DNA of 64,000 bases from Yamagishiella unicocca (GCA_003116995.1 BDSL01000017.1:124001-188000), one strand, 5' to 3'; counted from the first letter of the stretch, positions 1-12,358 are shown. Numbers and translations are program-made. The notes: a model not told the origin generated them from the letters alone.

Positions 1-3000
1 GGCGCGAGGTGGCAGGGTCTCAAGAAGCATCAGCATGGCCGCGTTCACTGCACAGGTGCCGCAAACAAAGAGGTCACCTTCTTAAGCTTAAGTACTCGAA
101 TGGATAAACGAGTACCGCAAATATTTTTGCAAGGGTGTGCGCGCTCAGGTCGCGGCGAAAAAGTTACAGGCCACGGCACGCACGTACGTAGATAGGTTCG
201 TTCGTAGTAAAATGCCACCTGCTGCCCGCGGTGCGTGTGATGAGGGCACCGTAAATACCGCGTTGCTAATGGGCACATACTGTGCCACTGTGCGCCTGTA
301 TGCACTGCTGTTAGGTAGATAGGTAGCAACTACGTACGGCCCCATGAAGCACAGCTTTCGAAACAGCAGCAGCAGTCAGCGCCTGAGCATACATACCTAT
401 CAACTAACACATCCATCGAACACGCGGCCACGTGTGCCAGTGTATTCGCGGTAAGGTGCCGTACGTATGCCAAACAGTGCTATTGTCATGTAGCGAGGAA
501 GGGTCGCGCGGTCTATCAGCAGTCGCTGCCCGCGATATACGCGTACCCGTCGGGTAGTACGACGTCTCCGTAAACTTTGCTCCACCATTGTTTGCTGCCG
601 CCAGGATGGTCTGTGGTTGATCAGAGGCACCAGCAGTAGTGGAATAGGCAGCATAGGCAGCAGATTCGTGGACTCTATCTGTTAGCTAGCTAGTTCGTAG
701 GAACTTGCTGGATGTATGATGAAGGCCGTAGCGTCAAGGCACCGCGCGGCGCCGCAAGCTATATGTGCAAATCCGAACCCAGATTATTGAGGTCGGGTAG
801 TTGCAGCAACCGTCAATTCCCACGCTCCAGTCCCCAGGGCGACGGAGGCAGCTAGCTTGCATCGCCCAGCCAGCAGTGCAGCAGCGGAACCCCATCCAAA
901 TGATGAACGCTGTCGCGTATGTAGCTGACTAGCTAGATAGCCACCCACACACATGCGGTCGTGAATAATTAAAGAAAAGTACTGTAATAACGAAAAACAT
1001 TATTATAATTAACAAATAATTTTACATATAAAATGATTCGTTGCTACCCCTCCGAGCCAGCCAGCCGCCGCCGCCAGCAGCTACACGGTACGATTGCTTA
1101 TTAGTACCCGGCCCGCCCGACGGACCAAAACCTGATGACCCCCCTCCGTCCCCTGCCTGACGTTGACCAAGCAAGCAAGCGCGCTCGCAGAAACGGACGT
1201 GTCACACACAGCAGTGTGCAGAAACTGAACATAACCGCCCCACATTCAGTTCTCACCGCGCTGTAGAAGGTGTTGTGGTACAGCCAACTGGTGGGCGGGG
1301 GTGATGAGGATGGCGGCTGGTACTGAACGCAGCAGAAGGTGGCGGGCAGCGGAGGAGGTGTGCACCACCGGATAGTTGGAATCGGACCATCAAAACGTCA
1401 GGACGCGAACATATAAAACGTACGAGAAACTTTAAAGAATTGGAAACGCCAAAACGCCAAAACGTTGAAGCAAGCGACAGGCATGGCACACCGCAGGAAC
1501 GGCCAACATTGGCTGGGAACGTGCGTCGAGTATGACCGGCACGCGGCAGGCAGGGCTGTGCTTGCGCGATAGCCGGCTGACGACCAAGTTGCGATGTGTG
1601 GAGCCCGCCGTGCGAAGTATTTTGCGCTTAGAGATAGAGGGCGAAGTATGTATGTATGTTGTCTTTTATTAGCCTTCACTTCGCCCTCCTTTTGATCGAT
1701 CGTTTTATGGCGCCTACCGTTCTTGTTCCTCTCTTGCGTCAAGCACATACAGAAGTTTTCATCATTGACACGGCACGCACATCCACGCACGCCCTCGCTC
1801 CCCACTATGTATCTGCAGCGGGAGCGCCGCCTCGACGATAGGTGGATGGGCGCTGCTGGCTGGGGGCTCCCAAGCAACATCAGTCAAATGTGTTGATTGG
1901 AAAGGAAACCGTCGCTTACCGCTGGTGGTATGTTATGTTGCAGCTAGCTAGCTATGTGCGTGCGTGGTGCGTGCTAAACCTAGCTAGCTCCCAAATAAAC
2001 CATAAGCCCCACCTTGAAGCCATACTGGTAGTCGGTAGTGAGCGCTAGACCCAATGGGAAAAGGATCTTGTTGACCGGCAGGTCGGTGTAGATGTTGGCG
2101 TCCGGTGGGACTGTGCGATAGTTCCATGCAGAGCCTGGGTGGCAGTGGTAGGTCGTTAGGTAGGAGAAAGGTGACGACGAAACCGTGGGAGGGAAGTCAT
2201 TCGCCCCGCCCCCTACCTTTTACCCCCCTTATGCACCAGCAGCTATACTTCCCACGTCGAGTAATAATAATCGGTTCAATTTAGTAACCCCCCTTATGCC
2301 GCCGCAGGTTTGTGCCAGACACCCGACATACATATGCTTTCCCATCTCATCACACGCCGTGCAGTACGTAATCCTCAGGCTTCACCTTCGTGCAGCTCCC
2401 CATCATACATGTTGTTGTACGTACGTAACGGTTACATCTCCATCATGTTTCAAGACGGAAACATCGTGATGGTTCAAACCGCCAGGATGGGTAGTGGATG
2501 GACACCTCATTAGCCACGTGTAAAGATGATGCGATGGAGCGGCGAAAACGAACAAACGGCTCGGCAGTTCTGACGCTGATGATACACGTGGGCTTGCTCG
2601 ACTGAACCCGCCCCTTCGCGCAGTCTCCCGCGCAGATACGCACCAGAAACCATCAGTCCCTTGCCCGGCAGGTTCGCAAACTTGAGGAACGCAGCCACTT
2701 GGTCAGGGGTGTACTGGATGTAGGAATCAATCCTGCGTGTTTTGGGCGGCCGCCGCACAATGAAACCCAAGGTACGAACCTGCTGACGTTAGTTGTGCGT
2801 ACAAGTAAGCAAGCGGGCGGTTAGTTAGTTCCGACGCGCACGGAGATGTGCCCGATCGATATTTGCCTCAAACAAGCTTTCCTGCCTTCATGTTGTGCGT
2901 GACAGCCATAGCGATGAGCTGGATCGTCATATGAATAATCCAGTTCTGGTGCGTGCGTGGGACGGAGCACGCACGAATGTCTATCTTAGGATGCATGGCG

Positions 3001-5003
3001 CTGATCCGCTGTTGTATGCACGCGCGGATACTCGCTCCTATCAGCTGATAGGTCACATGGGCCTCGCTCGCTGCTGGATGGCTTCACGGGGCCCTCGCTT
3101 CAAGAATGAAGCCCCGCCCAACGGACGTACCACATGATGTCGATGTCCGTCCACGGCGCCCCCGCAACGAAAACATCGAGGTCAATGAAGCCGTCGCTGA
3201 CCGTCAGCGGATATGAACTGAGGGACGAAAGCAGCTGTATGCATGTATGTAAAGCGGCAGCAGCGACGACGGCGGTGGGGACAGAATTAACTTCCAGACT
3301 GGTACTTCGTTGCCTGCTGGACACCCATTGGTCCCGGAAATAAAGAACGCATGATCGACCAGACCGCTCTTGCTCCCATCGACATACGGCCGAACCGACG
3401 CCTAAGGGTATAGAGAGTTCCTCGCCCCGCGCGCTACGCTCGAGAGCAGCCAGCAGCCAACCGTAAGTCAACAGGTAGCTCGACGGTGGATGGTCCCCAA
3501 CGAGCCATCCAACCAGCACACCTGTCCGATGCTGGTCAAGGCGGTGCCGGGGATGCTCCATGCCTCGGTTGCAGCCGCCAGCCGGATGTAAGAGCGGTTG
3601 GTCTGTTTGGCATCAGCCAGCCAGCGGAAGGCGTTGACGGTCAGCCGATGCCATGGGTCGCCTTTTGAACAGCAGCCTGCGAGCATGCGATGCCGATGGG
3701 AAATAAATGTGACATGGCTTGATGTAGACAGCATTTTATGGTTTCTAGGCTTTATTTGTGGCTTACTTAGGCTGCGCTTGAGTCCATATGAACGACGGGA
3801 TATGACCGGCTGTGTGCAGCTTATTACTGCTGTCATGGCAAATCAATAATAATGCTAGCGAGCCACAAGAGGTAACATGCCAGCAGTCGGGACAGACAAC
3901 ACCGGCGAGGCGTGATGAGATGTTGCCACGGGCCTGTTGGTGATATGACAAGGAGGTCCATGCACGCATGGGTAGGTAGTTGCACCTTGGTTCATTAGGG
4001 ATGGCGTAGCCGTGCGTGGGTGCAGCTTTATTAGGGATGAAGTGGCCATACATACAGTAGTTGCGCCTTCATGCATTAGGGATGGAGAAGGCGTGCATGT
4101 GTGCAGCTTCATTTCGGCTGGATCGGCCATAGGTGCAGCTTATTTAGACTGCAATGCGTGAAATGGCTTTTCCATGTTATTAGTGGGCCGATGCTGGTCA
4201 TCATCCTGCGCTGCACGCACGGAAGACTTCGCTAACAGTCAGAGCTGTATGTCCAGAGCGCATACTTTAAATTTACCAAAAACTGCGTGCGCGAGTAAGT
4301 CCTCGCTCACTGAGGGCGTGCACTCGTGAGTGTGTATGTAGCTTAGATATACGTATAGCTAGCTGGGGCCATATGTTATTAAATATTACCGTGTGGAGCC
4401 CCCTTGCACGCAATCTATGCCTTTACGCCGCTATGTTTCTATGCATGCCTCTATGCCTCTATGCATGCCTCTAAATCTATGTATGCCTCGATGCCCCTAT
4501 GCGATGCACGCAGCGCCATGCATGCACCGATGTGTATGGGCTTACCACGCACTGAGCGAGCCTTGAAAGAACTGATGAACTACTGCTGCCGTGCGTGAAA
4601 ATGAACAATCCAGCAGACGGCTCGTAGCGCACGGCTCAGGAGTTCCAAGCATGTACTCACCGGAAACATAATTCTCGTGACCAAACGCCACCAGCCGGCT
4701 GGTTGACGCAAGCTGCACAGCGGCCACAACCGGCGGTGCGTAAACGTGGTCATAGTGACGCCCGAGCATGATCGGGAAGCCGTTTGGTGCCCAAATGACA
4801 AAGGACGAGGGATAGGCGTAGTCGTAACTGTCGTAGTCGTAGTCGTAGTTGGAGTAGTTGTCTGCTGTGGCGCCCTTCAGAAGCGCTGGGAACGCGGCCA
4901 TGTATACGTCAAGCAACGACGCAGCAGCTGTTGTCAGGTGCGGCAGCGCACAATGAACGAAGAGCAGTAGCAATAATATGCCAGATTCACGACGTAGATT
5001 CAT
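1..5003 (-). CDS. M60-family secreted metallopeptidase, copy A (5' half, partial)
   Basis: This is the tandem paralogue of the complete copy at 29570-19910. I see eight exons, all phase-consistent with copy B: 5003-4661, 3661-3502, 3298-3131, 2732-2644, 2134-2013, 1316-1257, 610-547 and 47-1, the last cut by the window edge. Exon 1 starts at an ATG followed by a signal peptide (MNLRRES, hydrophobic stretch, TTAAAS). It holds the RLVAFGHE motif typical of the N-terminal region of M60/TCAF-like proteins. Later exons encode NAFRWLADAKQTNRSYI, YTPDQVAAFLKF, ANIYTDLPVNKILFP and ILAAANNGGAKF. The zinc-binding half must lie upstream of position 1. Compared with copy B, exon 1 is 12 residues longer because of a Tyr/Asp-rich run (NYSNYDYDYDSYDYAY). 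Introns are also alignable with copy B, which suggests a recent duplication. The family cleaves glycoproteins or mucins extracellularly; the substrate here is unknown. Confidence 0.8.
3930..4140. repeat. Imperfect minisatellite in intron 1 of M60 copy A
   Basis: Three to four imperfect copies of a roughly 60-bp unit built around TTCATTAGGGATGG and GTGCAGCTT. The run lies in the first intron of copy A. It helps explain why this intron (3662-4660, about 1.0 kb) is longer than its counterpart in copy B (28627-29263, about 0.64 kb). Confidence 0.6.
4405..4520. repeat. Simple-sequence tract (CTATGCATGCCT-like)
   Basis: Repeats of CTATGC and CATGCCT units in intron 1 of M60 copy A. The tract is low complexity with no coding signal. 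Confidence 0.6.
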
Positions 5004-5430
5004 CTTTCAGCTACCTTGCTTGATTGCTAGGTGCGCGGCGCCAACGCGGCAACTACCTTTGCACCGCTGCCGTGCTGACCCGTCCAAGCAATCGCCGCCA
5101 ACGCGACGACGGAAGCGATAGCCGAGCGAGATGCGAGAAATACGTATAAGTTAGCCCAGCGAGCAGGCAGGGCTTGCTTTATTCGACCATACTGTAGTGA
5201 AGAGGCCGAGGCTTAAGTACTTCAACGCTGTGGGGCAGCCCGTATACGTCCACACAAACAAAAGACGAGCCCTATATATGCGACGGCCTATGTACTCGGC
5301 GGGTACTCGCCAGGTGCGTGGCGAGCGGAAATGCTGGTATCAAACGGGGAAGCTGTTTCCAGGTTCTTTTGGTAAGTGTTTTAAATTAACAAGCAAGTTA
5401 TTGTAGCATCAGTGCGCGCATTAGTGCGTG
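5004..5430. other. 5' flank of M60 copy A, duplicated upstream of copy B
   Basis: The sequence upstream of the copy A start (minus strand) aligns in patches with 29571-29915 upstream of copy B, including a shared GGCAAGGACACCGCC block near 5430 and near 29900. The duplication therefore included the promoter region. I cannot identify a TATA box or other element with confidence. Confidence 0.55.
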
Positions 5431-6080
5431 ACGGCAAGGACACCGCCCACCAACATCTACGGATCGTTCCCTACTAGGCCACCGCACGCACAAGAAACCC
5501 TTCTTACCTACGAAAAAACTCTCGCGCACGCACAACAGACCCTAAACACTTGCGCCTCACCAACACTGAAATGCCGTCTGGACCTAAAAGATTGGCTTAT
5601 TATCTTATGGACGTTAAGACAGGCTTACGCACGTATTACGAGTAGTGTTTTCCCGCGACTCGGCTGCCTTACATACGTAGGGCCTAATCCTCTAACGGAC
5701 GTAGGCGGCTGTTGCTTTAATTACGCTGTTTTTGGGCACGAATTGATAGATATACATTATCCTGTTGCGTACGTACGCGTTAGTTATCCCCAGGTCTTGA
5801 ATTGTGTCCGTCGGCGGACCTGCTGGTCGGACTGCCAGACCCTGCCGCGGACCTACGCCGCTGGGAGCAAACCTCTCCAAATATTGTATCGTAGTTGTGG
5901 CGCAATTTGTTATTGGGATTGTTCACTATGGCGCGACGTCACAGGCTGCAGCAGTCAGCGATTATTGCGCGGCTGACAGACTGCCCTATGGCAGCCAAAT
6001 CGTCGTAAAGGGCTCCTAGGAGTCGTAACGACGTTACGAGGGTGTTACGACTGCGTGCTGGCTTCATTCTTGCGGCTGTA
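5431..6080. other. Unassigned spacer
   Basis: An open frame of 182 codons (5428-5976, plus) exists, but it has no recognisable domain and no splice context. I treat it as non-coding repeat-derived sequence. A short block, GTTTCCAGGTTCTTTTGGTA, at 5351-5370 recurs near 10662-10690 and 10793-10817 on the other strand. Confidence 0.4.
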
Positions 6081-7050
6081 TTACTTCTGTCGGGCGGTGG
6101 CTCGCTGACGTACGATCCAACCCGCGTGGACGTGCTTCAATGACGGCCACATAAATGTACCTGTGTTAGCGACCATTACATGTAACTTTCGAATCAGCAA
6201 CAGATCCTTGATGCCCCACGGCACGATTCGCTCGTCATGAGGTCAACTCGAGTTTAGTTACGTAGTCGCGTCGCGCGCTCCAGTGTTATTATTGTTTGCT
6301 GCGTTTTCCCAATAAAGACGCCGTTTGGCATGGATGTAAAAATAAAGGAGCGCTATGTTAAGTGCGTAACGTAATCCGCACCAGTCCGCACGAAGCAAAA
6401 GTTATTGATGATGTGCGACGTCCCGTGCAGGGAGGTTATGTAAGGAACGACAGTGTGGAAAACAGTCCTAAGTTCATTCGTTGAACCCTCGCGTCAGAGT
6501 GAGATTTAATTCGTCCGCACCCTTTGTGAAGGCCTAATGATACGTAGTTATCCTTAGCTAGGGGTGCAACCCCTCACAACCGGGTGTATGTGCACGGCAG
6601 CAGTGCTCCGGCGACTCCAACCATCAGCTTAGTTTTTTACATATTTATCGCTATTCCGGCAAGATTTTCGATTCTTAGGGTTGATTCTTAGGGTAAAATA
6701 AAACTCCCTGTATACGGGACGTCGCACCTCGTCAATACCTTTCGCTTCGTGCGGATTACGTTACGCACTTAACATAGCGCTCCTTTATCCTTACATACAT
6801 CCATTCCAAACAGCGTCTTACGTATTGGGAAAACGCAGCAAATAATAATAACACTGGAGCGACGCGGCTAAACTCGAGTTGACCTCATGACGCGCGAACA
6901 GTGCCGTGGGGCATCAAGAATCTGTTGCCGATTCGAAAGTTACATGTAAGGGGAGCTAACACAGGTACATTTATGTGGCCGTCATTGAAGCACGTCCACG
7001 CACGCGGGTTGCTCGGCTCGTACGTCAGTCACCGCCCGACAGAAGTAATA
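6081..7050. mobile_element. Foldback / long-TIR non-autonomous DNA transposon
   Basis: The left arm (6081 to about 6436) and right arm (about 6703 to 7050) are inverted repeats of about 350 bp with moderate divergence, separated by a loop of about 266 bp. The termini read TTACTTCTGTCGGGCGGTG inward from both sides. Both ends abut a TA dinucleotide, which fits a TA target-site duplication. No transposase frame lies between the arms, so movement would need a protein in trans. Mariner-like or similar TA-targeting elements are the likeliest source, but family assignment is inference. Confidence 0.75.
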
Positions 7051-8095
7051 GGGGTGTTTCTATGGGCTTTCCTACGGCAGAAACCAAATCCTACGCGTTT
7101 CTATGAGATGCTTGTCCCACCGTCGCGTGGGAAAAGTTCCTACTTTCTGGGCCCTCGCGGCCCTCCTCGTTCTGGCGGCCCCGGGTTCCATGGCTTCTCC
7201 ATGCACGCGGCCCTACTGGCGCGGGGGGTCGCCCACGACCCCCTGCCCGTGCGGAGCGTCAACGGCCACGGGCCACCGCCACCACCACTTCTGGGAGTGT
7301 GTGGTGGCCTTATCGTTGCGCGACGAGCTTACTTGTGGAGGCGATGGGGTGTGCGGTTGTCTTGTTCCCGCAGCATTTGTGGCTGGGTCGGCCCCCCTTG
7401 ATTGGGGGTGCACCCTCTTGTTTGGGATGTGGTGTGCCTGGCAGCCGTCGCGGCGTTGGGCTTGATTGGGGCTCCGGCTCCTGTTTCGGGTGCAGGCTGG
7501 GGCCCCCCGGGGGGCGCATGCTGGTGGTGCGGGTGTGCGCCGCGGTGACGGCCGACTTCTGGGCCTGCCTCAGTGCGTTTGCCGAGCTGGGGCTGGCCCC
7601 CCGCGGGTGGGGGGCCGTCCCCGCCGATCACCCCTTCCTTGCCGCCTCGTTGGCGGGCGAGGTGGTCTTCCTAGGCCGCCCGGGCGCCGAGGCGTTGCCC
7701 GACGGCTGACCCGGGTGCGTTTTTGTGGGTTATTTGGGTTGTGGGGCCTGGGGTCCCCGCCCCGCTTTTTGTGAGTGTTTTTGGGAGGTGGGGCTTGGGG
7801 CCCCCGTTTTGCCGGGCCGCGCTCCTCCTCGCGTCTCGCTGCTGGCTCGGTGCAGGTGGTTCATGTTTTCTGGACGCGCTTGTGTTCCTCCCCGTGCTTT
7901 GAGTTGTGCGTGCTGCCTTCTCCGTGTCCTCGTGTTTGGCTGTCTTCGGCTTTTGCCCCTTCCCGGCCGATGAGGGCGGGCTCTTTTGCCCGGTGATCTG
8001 TGTCGTGGTCTGGCCCATCATGCCCGCCTGGTTGCGCTTCCACGCTCGTAGGTGCTCCACCTAGCTCCCTTGTAACTCTCGCTCCTCCTGCGGCC
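7051..8095 (+). mobile_element. Retrotransposon remnant with degraded coding tail and 3' region
   Basis: A 136-codon frame (7299-7709) ends in a segment (SAFAELGLAPRGWGAVPADHPFL) of the kind I associate with algal retrotransposon polyproteins. The ATG-like start is not convincing. After the stop, G/T-rich sequence leads into a block (about 7975-8085, containing GGTGATCTGTGTCGTGG and CTCCCTTGTAACTCTCGC) that is closely matched at about 19180-19275. This suggests a shared 3' end of one element family. The copy looks truncated and decayed. Confidence 0.45.
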
Positions 8096-8096
8096 A

Positions 8097-8572
8097 TGAT
8101 GGCCGTGTAGGAAAGTAGGAACGCGTAGGAATTTGTAATGTGGAGCTGGTGGAGCATCATAATCAGTGCGTGTCTTCGACCCCCTGGACCTTCCCTGTGA
8201 TCGACGAACGCGGGCTTTTCCATTAGGGGTGTTTCTATGGGCTTTCCTACGGCCGACACCACATTCTACGCGTTTCTATGGAGATGCTCGTCCCACCGTC
8301 GCGTGGGAAAAGTTTCTACTTTCCTACGGCCATGGTGGCCGTGTAGGAAAGTAGGAACGCGTAGGAATTTGTAATGTGGAGCTGGTGGAGCATCATAATC
8401 AGTGCGTGTCTTCGACCCCCTGGACCTTCCCTGTGATCGACGAACGCGGGCTTTTCCATTAGGGGTGTTTCTATGGGCTTTCCTACGGCCGAAACCACAT
8501 TCTACACGTTTCTATGGAGATGCTCGTCCCACCGTCGCGTGGGAAAAGTTTCTACTTTACGGCCATGGTGGC
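8097..8572. repeat. 236-bp direct tandem repeat, two copies
   Basis: The unit starting near GTGTAGGAAAGTAGGAACG at 8105 repeats at 8341, a period of 236 bp, with very few differences. A third, partial copy (GGGGTGTTTCTATGGGCTTT onward) lies at 7052, directly beside the right end of the foldback element, so that element inserted into or next to a member of this family. Confidence 0.8.
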
Positions 8573-8985
8573 AATGGTTTATACTGTGCAATTAAAAGCA
8601 TTTGCTAATAAGTTGGCGATGCCTTAGCGAGCCATCGGACACCATGGACCCACGCTGGGCGTTCAATGCCCCAAACCCCGGAGATTACCAGACGGGGCTT
8701 CCTAATAACATGTTTGCGGAATTTCCGGCCTCAAATTTCCGGCCTACTAACGTGAAGCTCTAGCCTGAACCGAGCGTCATCCCATGTGTCTAGGCATGTT
8801 GCTGTGGGCTCCGTCCGAATACGCTTGGCTCCGTTTCTTAGGATAGTGTCGGCGGCGGGGAAGTGGAATAAGCCCCTTGACCTGCCATTCCTCCTCTTCC
8901 TCGTCGTCCCATAACACTGCAGCATCTCAACCTTTGCAAACCAGCTGCGTCCCCTGTCGCTCTGCTGTCTGCTCACCGTAGGATG
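8573..8985. other. Spacer without clear gene
   Basis: No open frame with recognisable motifs and no splice-consistent exon was found on either strand. Confidence 0.4.
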
Positions 8986-8989
8986 CGCC

Positions 8990-9859
8990 AGCGAGAGCAG
9001 GCAAGGTCCAGCGTGAGGTTATTCACATCAGAGCCTGTGGCAGCCATAGCTAGCAGCTCCATCTGGGGGGGCGCCTCTCCGGGCTCCAGGTCCGAGGCTC
9101 TGAATGCACGCACAAACGCCTTCTACAACTCTGGCACTGTGCGGTGGAAGTGGCCTGCCAGGAGGCTGTCACCGCTGTGACTGGGGGGTGCCTGGCGCAG
9201 TGCGTACTCCTCCATGTTCGCCCGGTAGCTGGCATCAGTGAGGTTGTTCTTGGCGCCAAAGAGCTGGGCCCCGTACATTGACACGAAGTCCGCTGTCAAC
9301 TCTTCGCTCAGCTCGCACTTGGAGTGGTCCGCGGCACAGGGGATGCACAACTTTGAGTCGCAGAGCTTGCACCTGCAGAGGTAGGCAAGGATGGGGACCA
9401 AGTGAGGATTTGGCTAGGGTGAGAGGCACGGCGGGGTGGAAGAGCGGTGATGCTGGGCACCTGGGTGGCGCGCGGACGTGTGTCACAGCTGTCACAGTGC
9501 CTCCAAATGGCAAACCTCTTGCCTATTTCATTGTATGATAATGCCCCATCGCAACACACCTCCGGAGAGCCGTTTTCTTGCCACATTCAGCACACTTGCA
9601 GGTGGAGCGAGCGCAGCACCTCAAACACGGCATCATCAAGCTGCGGGCGCTTGATGTCCGCCGCAGACATTAGTGCCACTTCAGCCCTCTCATGCTTGGG
9701 GTGCACTAGTCTGTGAGCCTTGAGGCACCAACGGCACACGGGCTCCAAGCATGTCGTCACGCAGCAGCGAGCGCGCGTCTGCCTGGCGCGTTTGCCACCG
9801 TTCCTTTCACAGCAAGCATCTACAGTACATGTCCGTGACATACCAGCAAGGGGAGGCAT
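8990..9859 (-). CDS. Cysteine-cluster protein fragment, possibly KDZ-transposon associated
   Basis: Minus-strand pieces read like a spliced zinc-binding protein. The first segment (9859 to about 9590) has CTVDACC, then CCVTTCLEPVCRWCLKAHR and LVHPKHE. A second (about 9540-9470) reads RFAIWRHCDSCD. A third (about 9380-9125), after a plausible acceptor at CTCTGCAG, reads CKLCDSKLCIPCAADHSKC and then YRANMEEYALRQ. Such Cys clusters occur beside KDZ-family transposases in algae and fungi, but I assign this from general resemblance only. The frame breaks at a stop after VPEL, and no transposase core is visible, so this is probably a remnant. An ordinary zinc-finger gene is the alternative. Confidence 0.35.
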
Positions 9860-9989
9860 CTTCGCTGCCAGGCGCTTCTTATTTCAAAGTCAAAATCGAT
9901 CCGTGTGTCGCGTCTTGGGACGGGCTCAACAGAATATGCTTCGTCTTTATAAGTAACATAAATGGACACGTCAAAACATTACAGGAGAT

Positions 9990-11040
9990 GCGCTAGTCGC
10001 TAAAATGGACTGTGGCGGTTCGCCCTCCAGGATCCAACTTTCGTGCCACAAACAAGTAATACAGCTCGTTACTTCCCTAATTCCAGTATTTTATATAAAA
10101 TGTAGCATTTCACACTTGGTTTCACCTCGTTTGGTCAAGGGCAGGTCATTGTCACAGGTTGTGCGTTGTCGCTTCAAAGAGCACCATGTAGTGGTTAACC
10201 AAGTCCATGAGTGATTTACTAACATATATAAGCTTAATTTAATTGCCTGCGCTATCTGTTCTCACTAGTTGTTGTCAGTCGCCTGCACTCGGGCGGGGTA
10301 ACCACCATAGTTACTCCCCTCCGAGGGATCGTTACCCCCGGTTGGCTGCCATAGGGCTGTGAGCACCATCACGGCGGCCTGCATAACTAAGGAGAAGCCG
10401 CCCGTACAGAAGAGTAATACCGAGAGCATCTGAAGTGTATATTGATGCAATGCCAAAAGCATGGCCATTGCCTCCTGGTTAGTCGGCAGCATGCTTGCCA
10501 AGAGTACCAATACTTGCCGCGGCACAGTCGGAAGATTCAGTTACAAATCCTTTGTAGATTAGTGGTAACGGTTGTAACAACAACGCGAAGAATCCTTTGG
10601 TTTCAGGTTGGTTCCGCGCTCCCATAGAAACAGTGCCTTGTACGGTTCCTGATACCTAGTTAATAAAAAACACTTACCAAAAGAACCTGGAACCTCCTAG
10701 AACCTCCGCCCCTCAGTTCCCCACTCCCTAATACACGCCAGGCTCCGGCCAGCGTAATAATGATAATTAGTTATTATATACACTCACATACCAAAAGAAC
10801 CTGGAAACAGCTTCCCCGTTTGATGCGGGCTTTGGCACCTGATGGTCTTGCTTGGTGTGTTGTGCGTGTCCCTGGGCCATGCCTGGGTTTTGAGAGAGCT
10901 GCAACTGGGCGTTGCTTGACAAGTACGTACGGTAAGCAGCCAACCAGTCAAACAACGCAATCACCAAGATTCCTGTGAATGCCATTGAACCCTTGGATTA
11001 TTAGCAGTACAGTGCAGTGCGGTCTGCGTCTACCAAAGAG
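9990..11040 (-). other. Unassigned region with two short hydrophobic ORFs
   Basis: Two minus-strand frames stand out. The first (10985-10767, 72 aa) has a hydrophobic start (MAFTGILVIALFDWLAA). The second (10525-10265, 86 aa) has two possible membrane segments (MLSVLLFCTGG and LVMQAAVMVLTALW). They may be exons of one small gene, since a GTTCTTTTGGTA donor-like block follows each. I recognise no family, and they could equally be transposon remains. Confidence 0.25.
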
Positions 11041-11188
11041 CAGTGCAGCGCATTGTATTGTATTGTATTGCGTTACAGGAGTAAGGCCCCGAAGCCCTTC
11101 CCATAATCCCCACAAACCGAGGTCAAGGGGCGCCAATATTAGCGATTTATATTAGACAATACGGGTATTATTGTAAAAGCGAATGTAA

Positions 11189-12358
11189 CTACGTCGCTAG
11201 GGAAGATGCCCTGTAGCTCTGGATAGCAAAAAGGAGGTGCGCTAACTTCGGTTGATCAAAGCCTAGCATAATATCTTTCATACTGTGCTCCGGCAACTGA
11301 GCCACAACTCGTAATTCAGCATAGGCTGTGCATTCTAGCAGCACATGTTGCTCGTCTTCTACGGCACCCGAACTGCACATTCTGCACACCGTCTGTTGCC
11401 TAGGCCGGTGACTCCCACCACTTACTGGCCTATTTGCCTCTAGATCCCAGCATCCCAAACGGAACCTCATCAATGCCACGTGGTGCCGTCGTGGTATATA
11501 GATAGCCACATGTCCAACTCCACGCTTGGAGTCCCTGTTAGCATCGTAACCCATCCACTGCTTATATCGGCACATTTTGACGCCCGGTTGCAAACCATCA
11601 GAGACAAAAGCCCTGGGGCCTCCTTGCAGCCTTGGATTATCCCAATCGGCCATAAAGCGACGCCAGAGCAGGTCAAGCAGCTCGCCCGTCGGGAGCTCCT
11701 GCTTGATCAGCCATCCGGCAATAACTCGGGGACGCCCCTCACGGGTTGTCCCTACTGCAGGCTGTCCCTGCCTCCAATTAAAACCCAGCCTATCACAGAC
11801 CTTCAACACTTTCGCGCTCCAGGAGTCATTAGCAAAGTTACCCTCGGCCGCCATATCTTCCTGCATAACAGCGTTCGCCAATGATTCTGGTTGCTTCACA
11901 ATCCGGTTCCAAAAGCCAAACATTAGCTGCGCCCAGAAAAAGGGCAGTGGTAGCTGTGACAGCTCAGCGTACAGCAGCCGGTGCGTGGGCAATGAGGTCC
12001 CAGTGACTCTTCGCAAAAACAACGTCTGCAGCTCGACCATGGGATCAAATAGTGCTCGCTCAAACAGGCCAGCATTTGCAGGGGGCCGCCTGACTCTTGG
12101 CGCGGCCTGACCCTCCTGGCGCGCCCGGCGCGGCGGCCCATCAAACATCTCCAGAAGTGCATCGGGCCCCCACACTTCTGCGCCATAAGAAAGTATTGAT
12201 CTGATCTGTACCTCAAAGCATTGCACCATGATGTCTGGTGCTGTAACGTGCTGCTCTTCTAATATCTTTAGCAATTTATATAGTGCCTTCCTTCCCGTAT
12301 CACCCAGTTCGCGCCTACAAGATTCAAAAGGTGTGTCCGGCCCATAGTACAACCCCAA
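11189..12358 (-). pseudogene. LINE C-terminal region with zinc knuckle
   Basis: This 389-codon continuation of the LINE ORF2 begins just after ARYLGLYYGPD, the block that normally follows the RT palm. Near its end, CRMCSSGAVEDEQHVLLEC matches the C-x2-C-x8-H-x4-C knuckle seen at the C-terminus of many LINE proteins. It belongs with the frames upstream and is not an independent gene. Confidence 0.85.
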
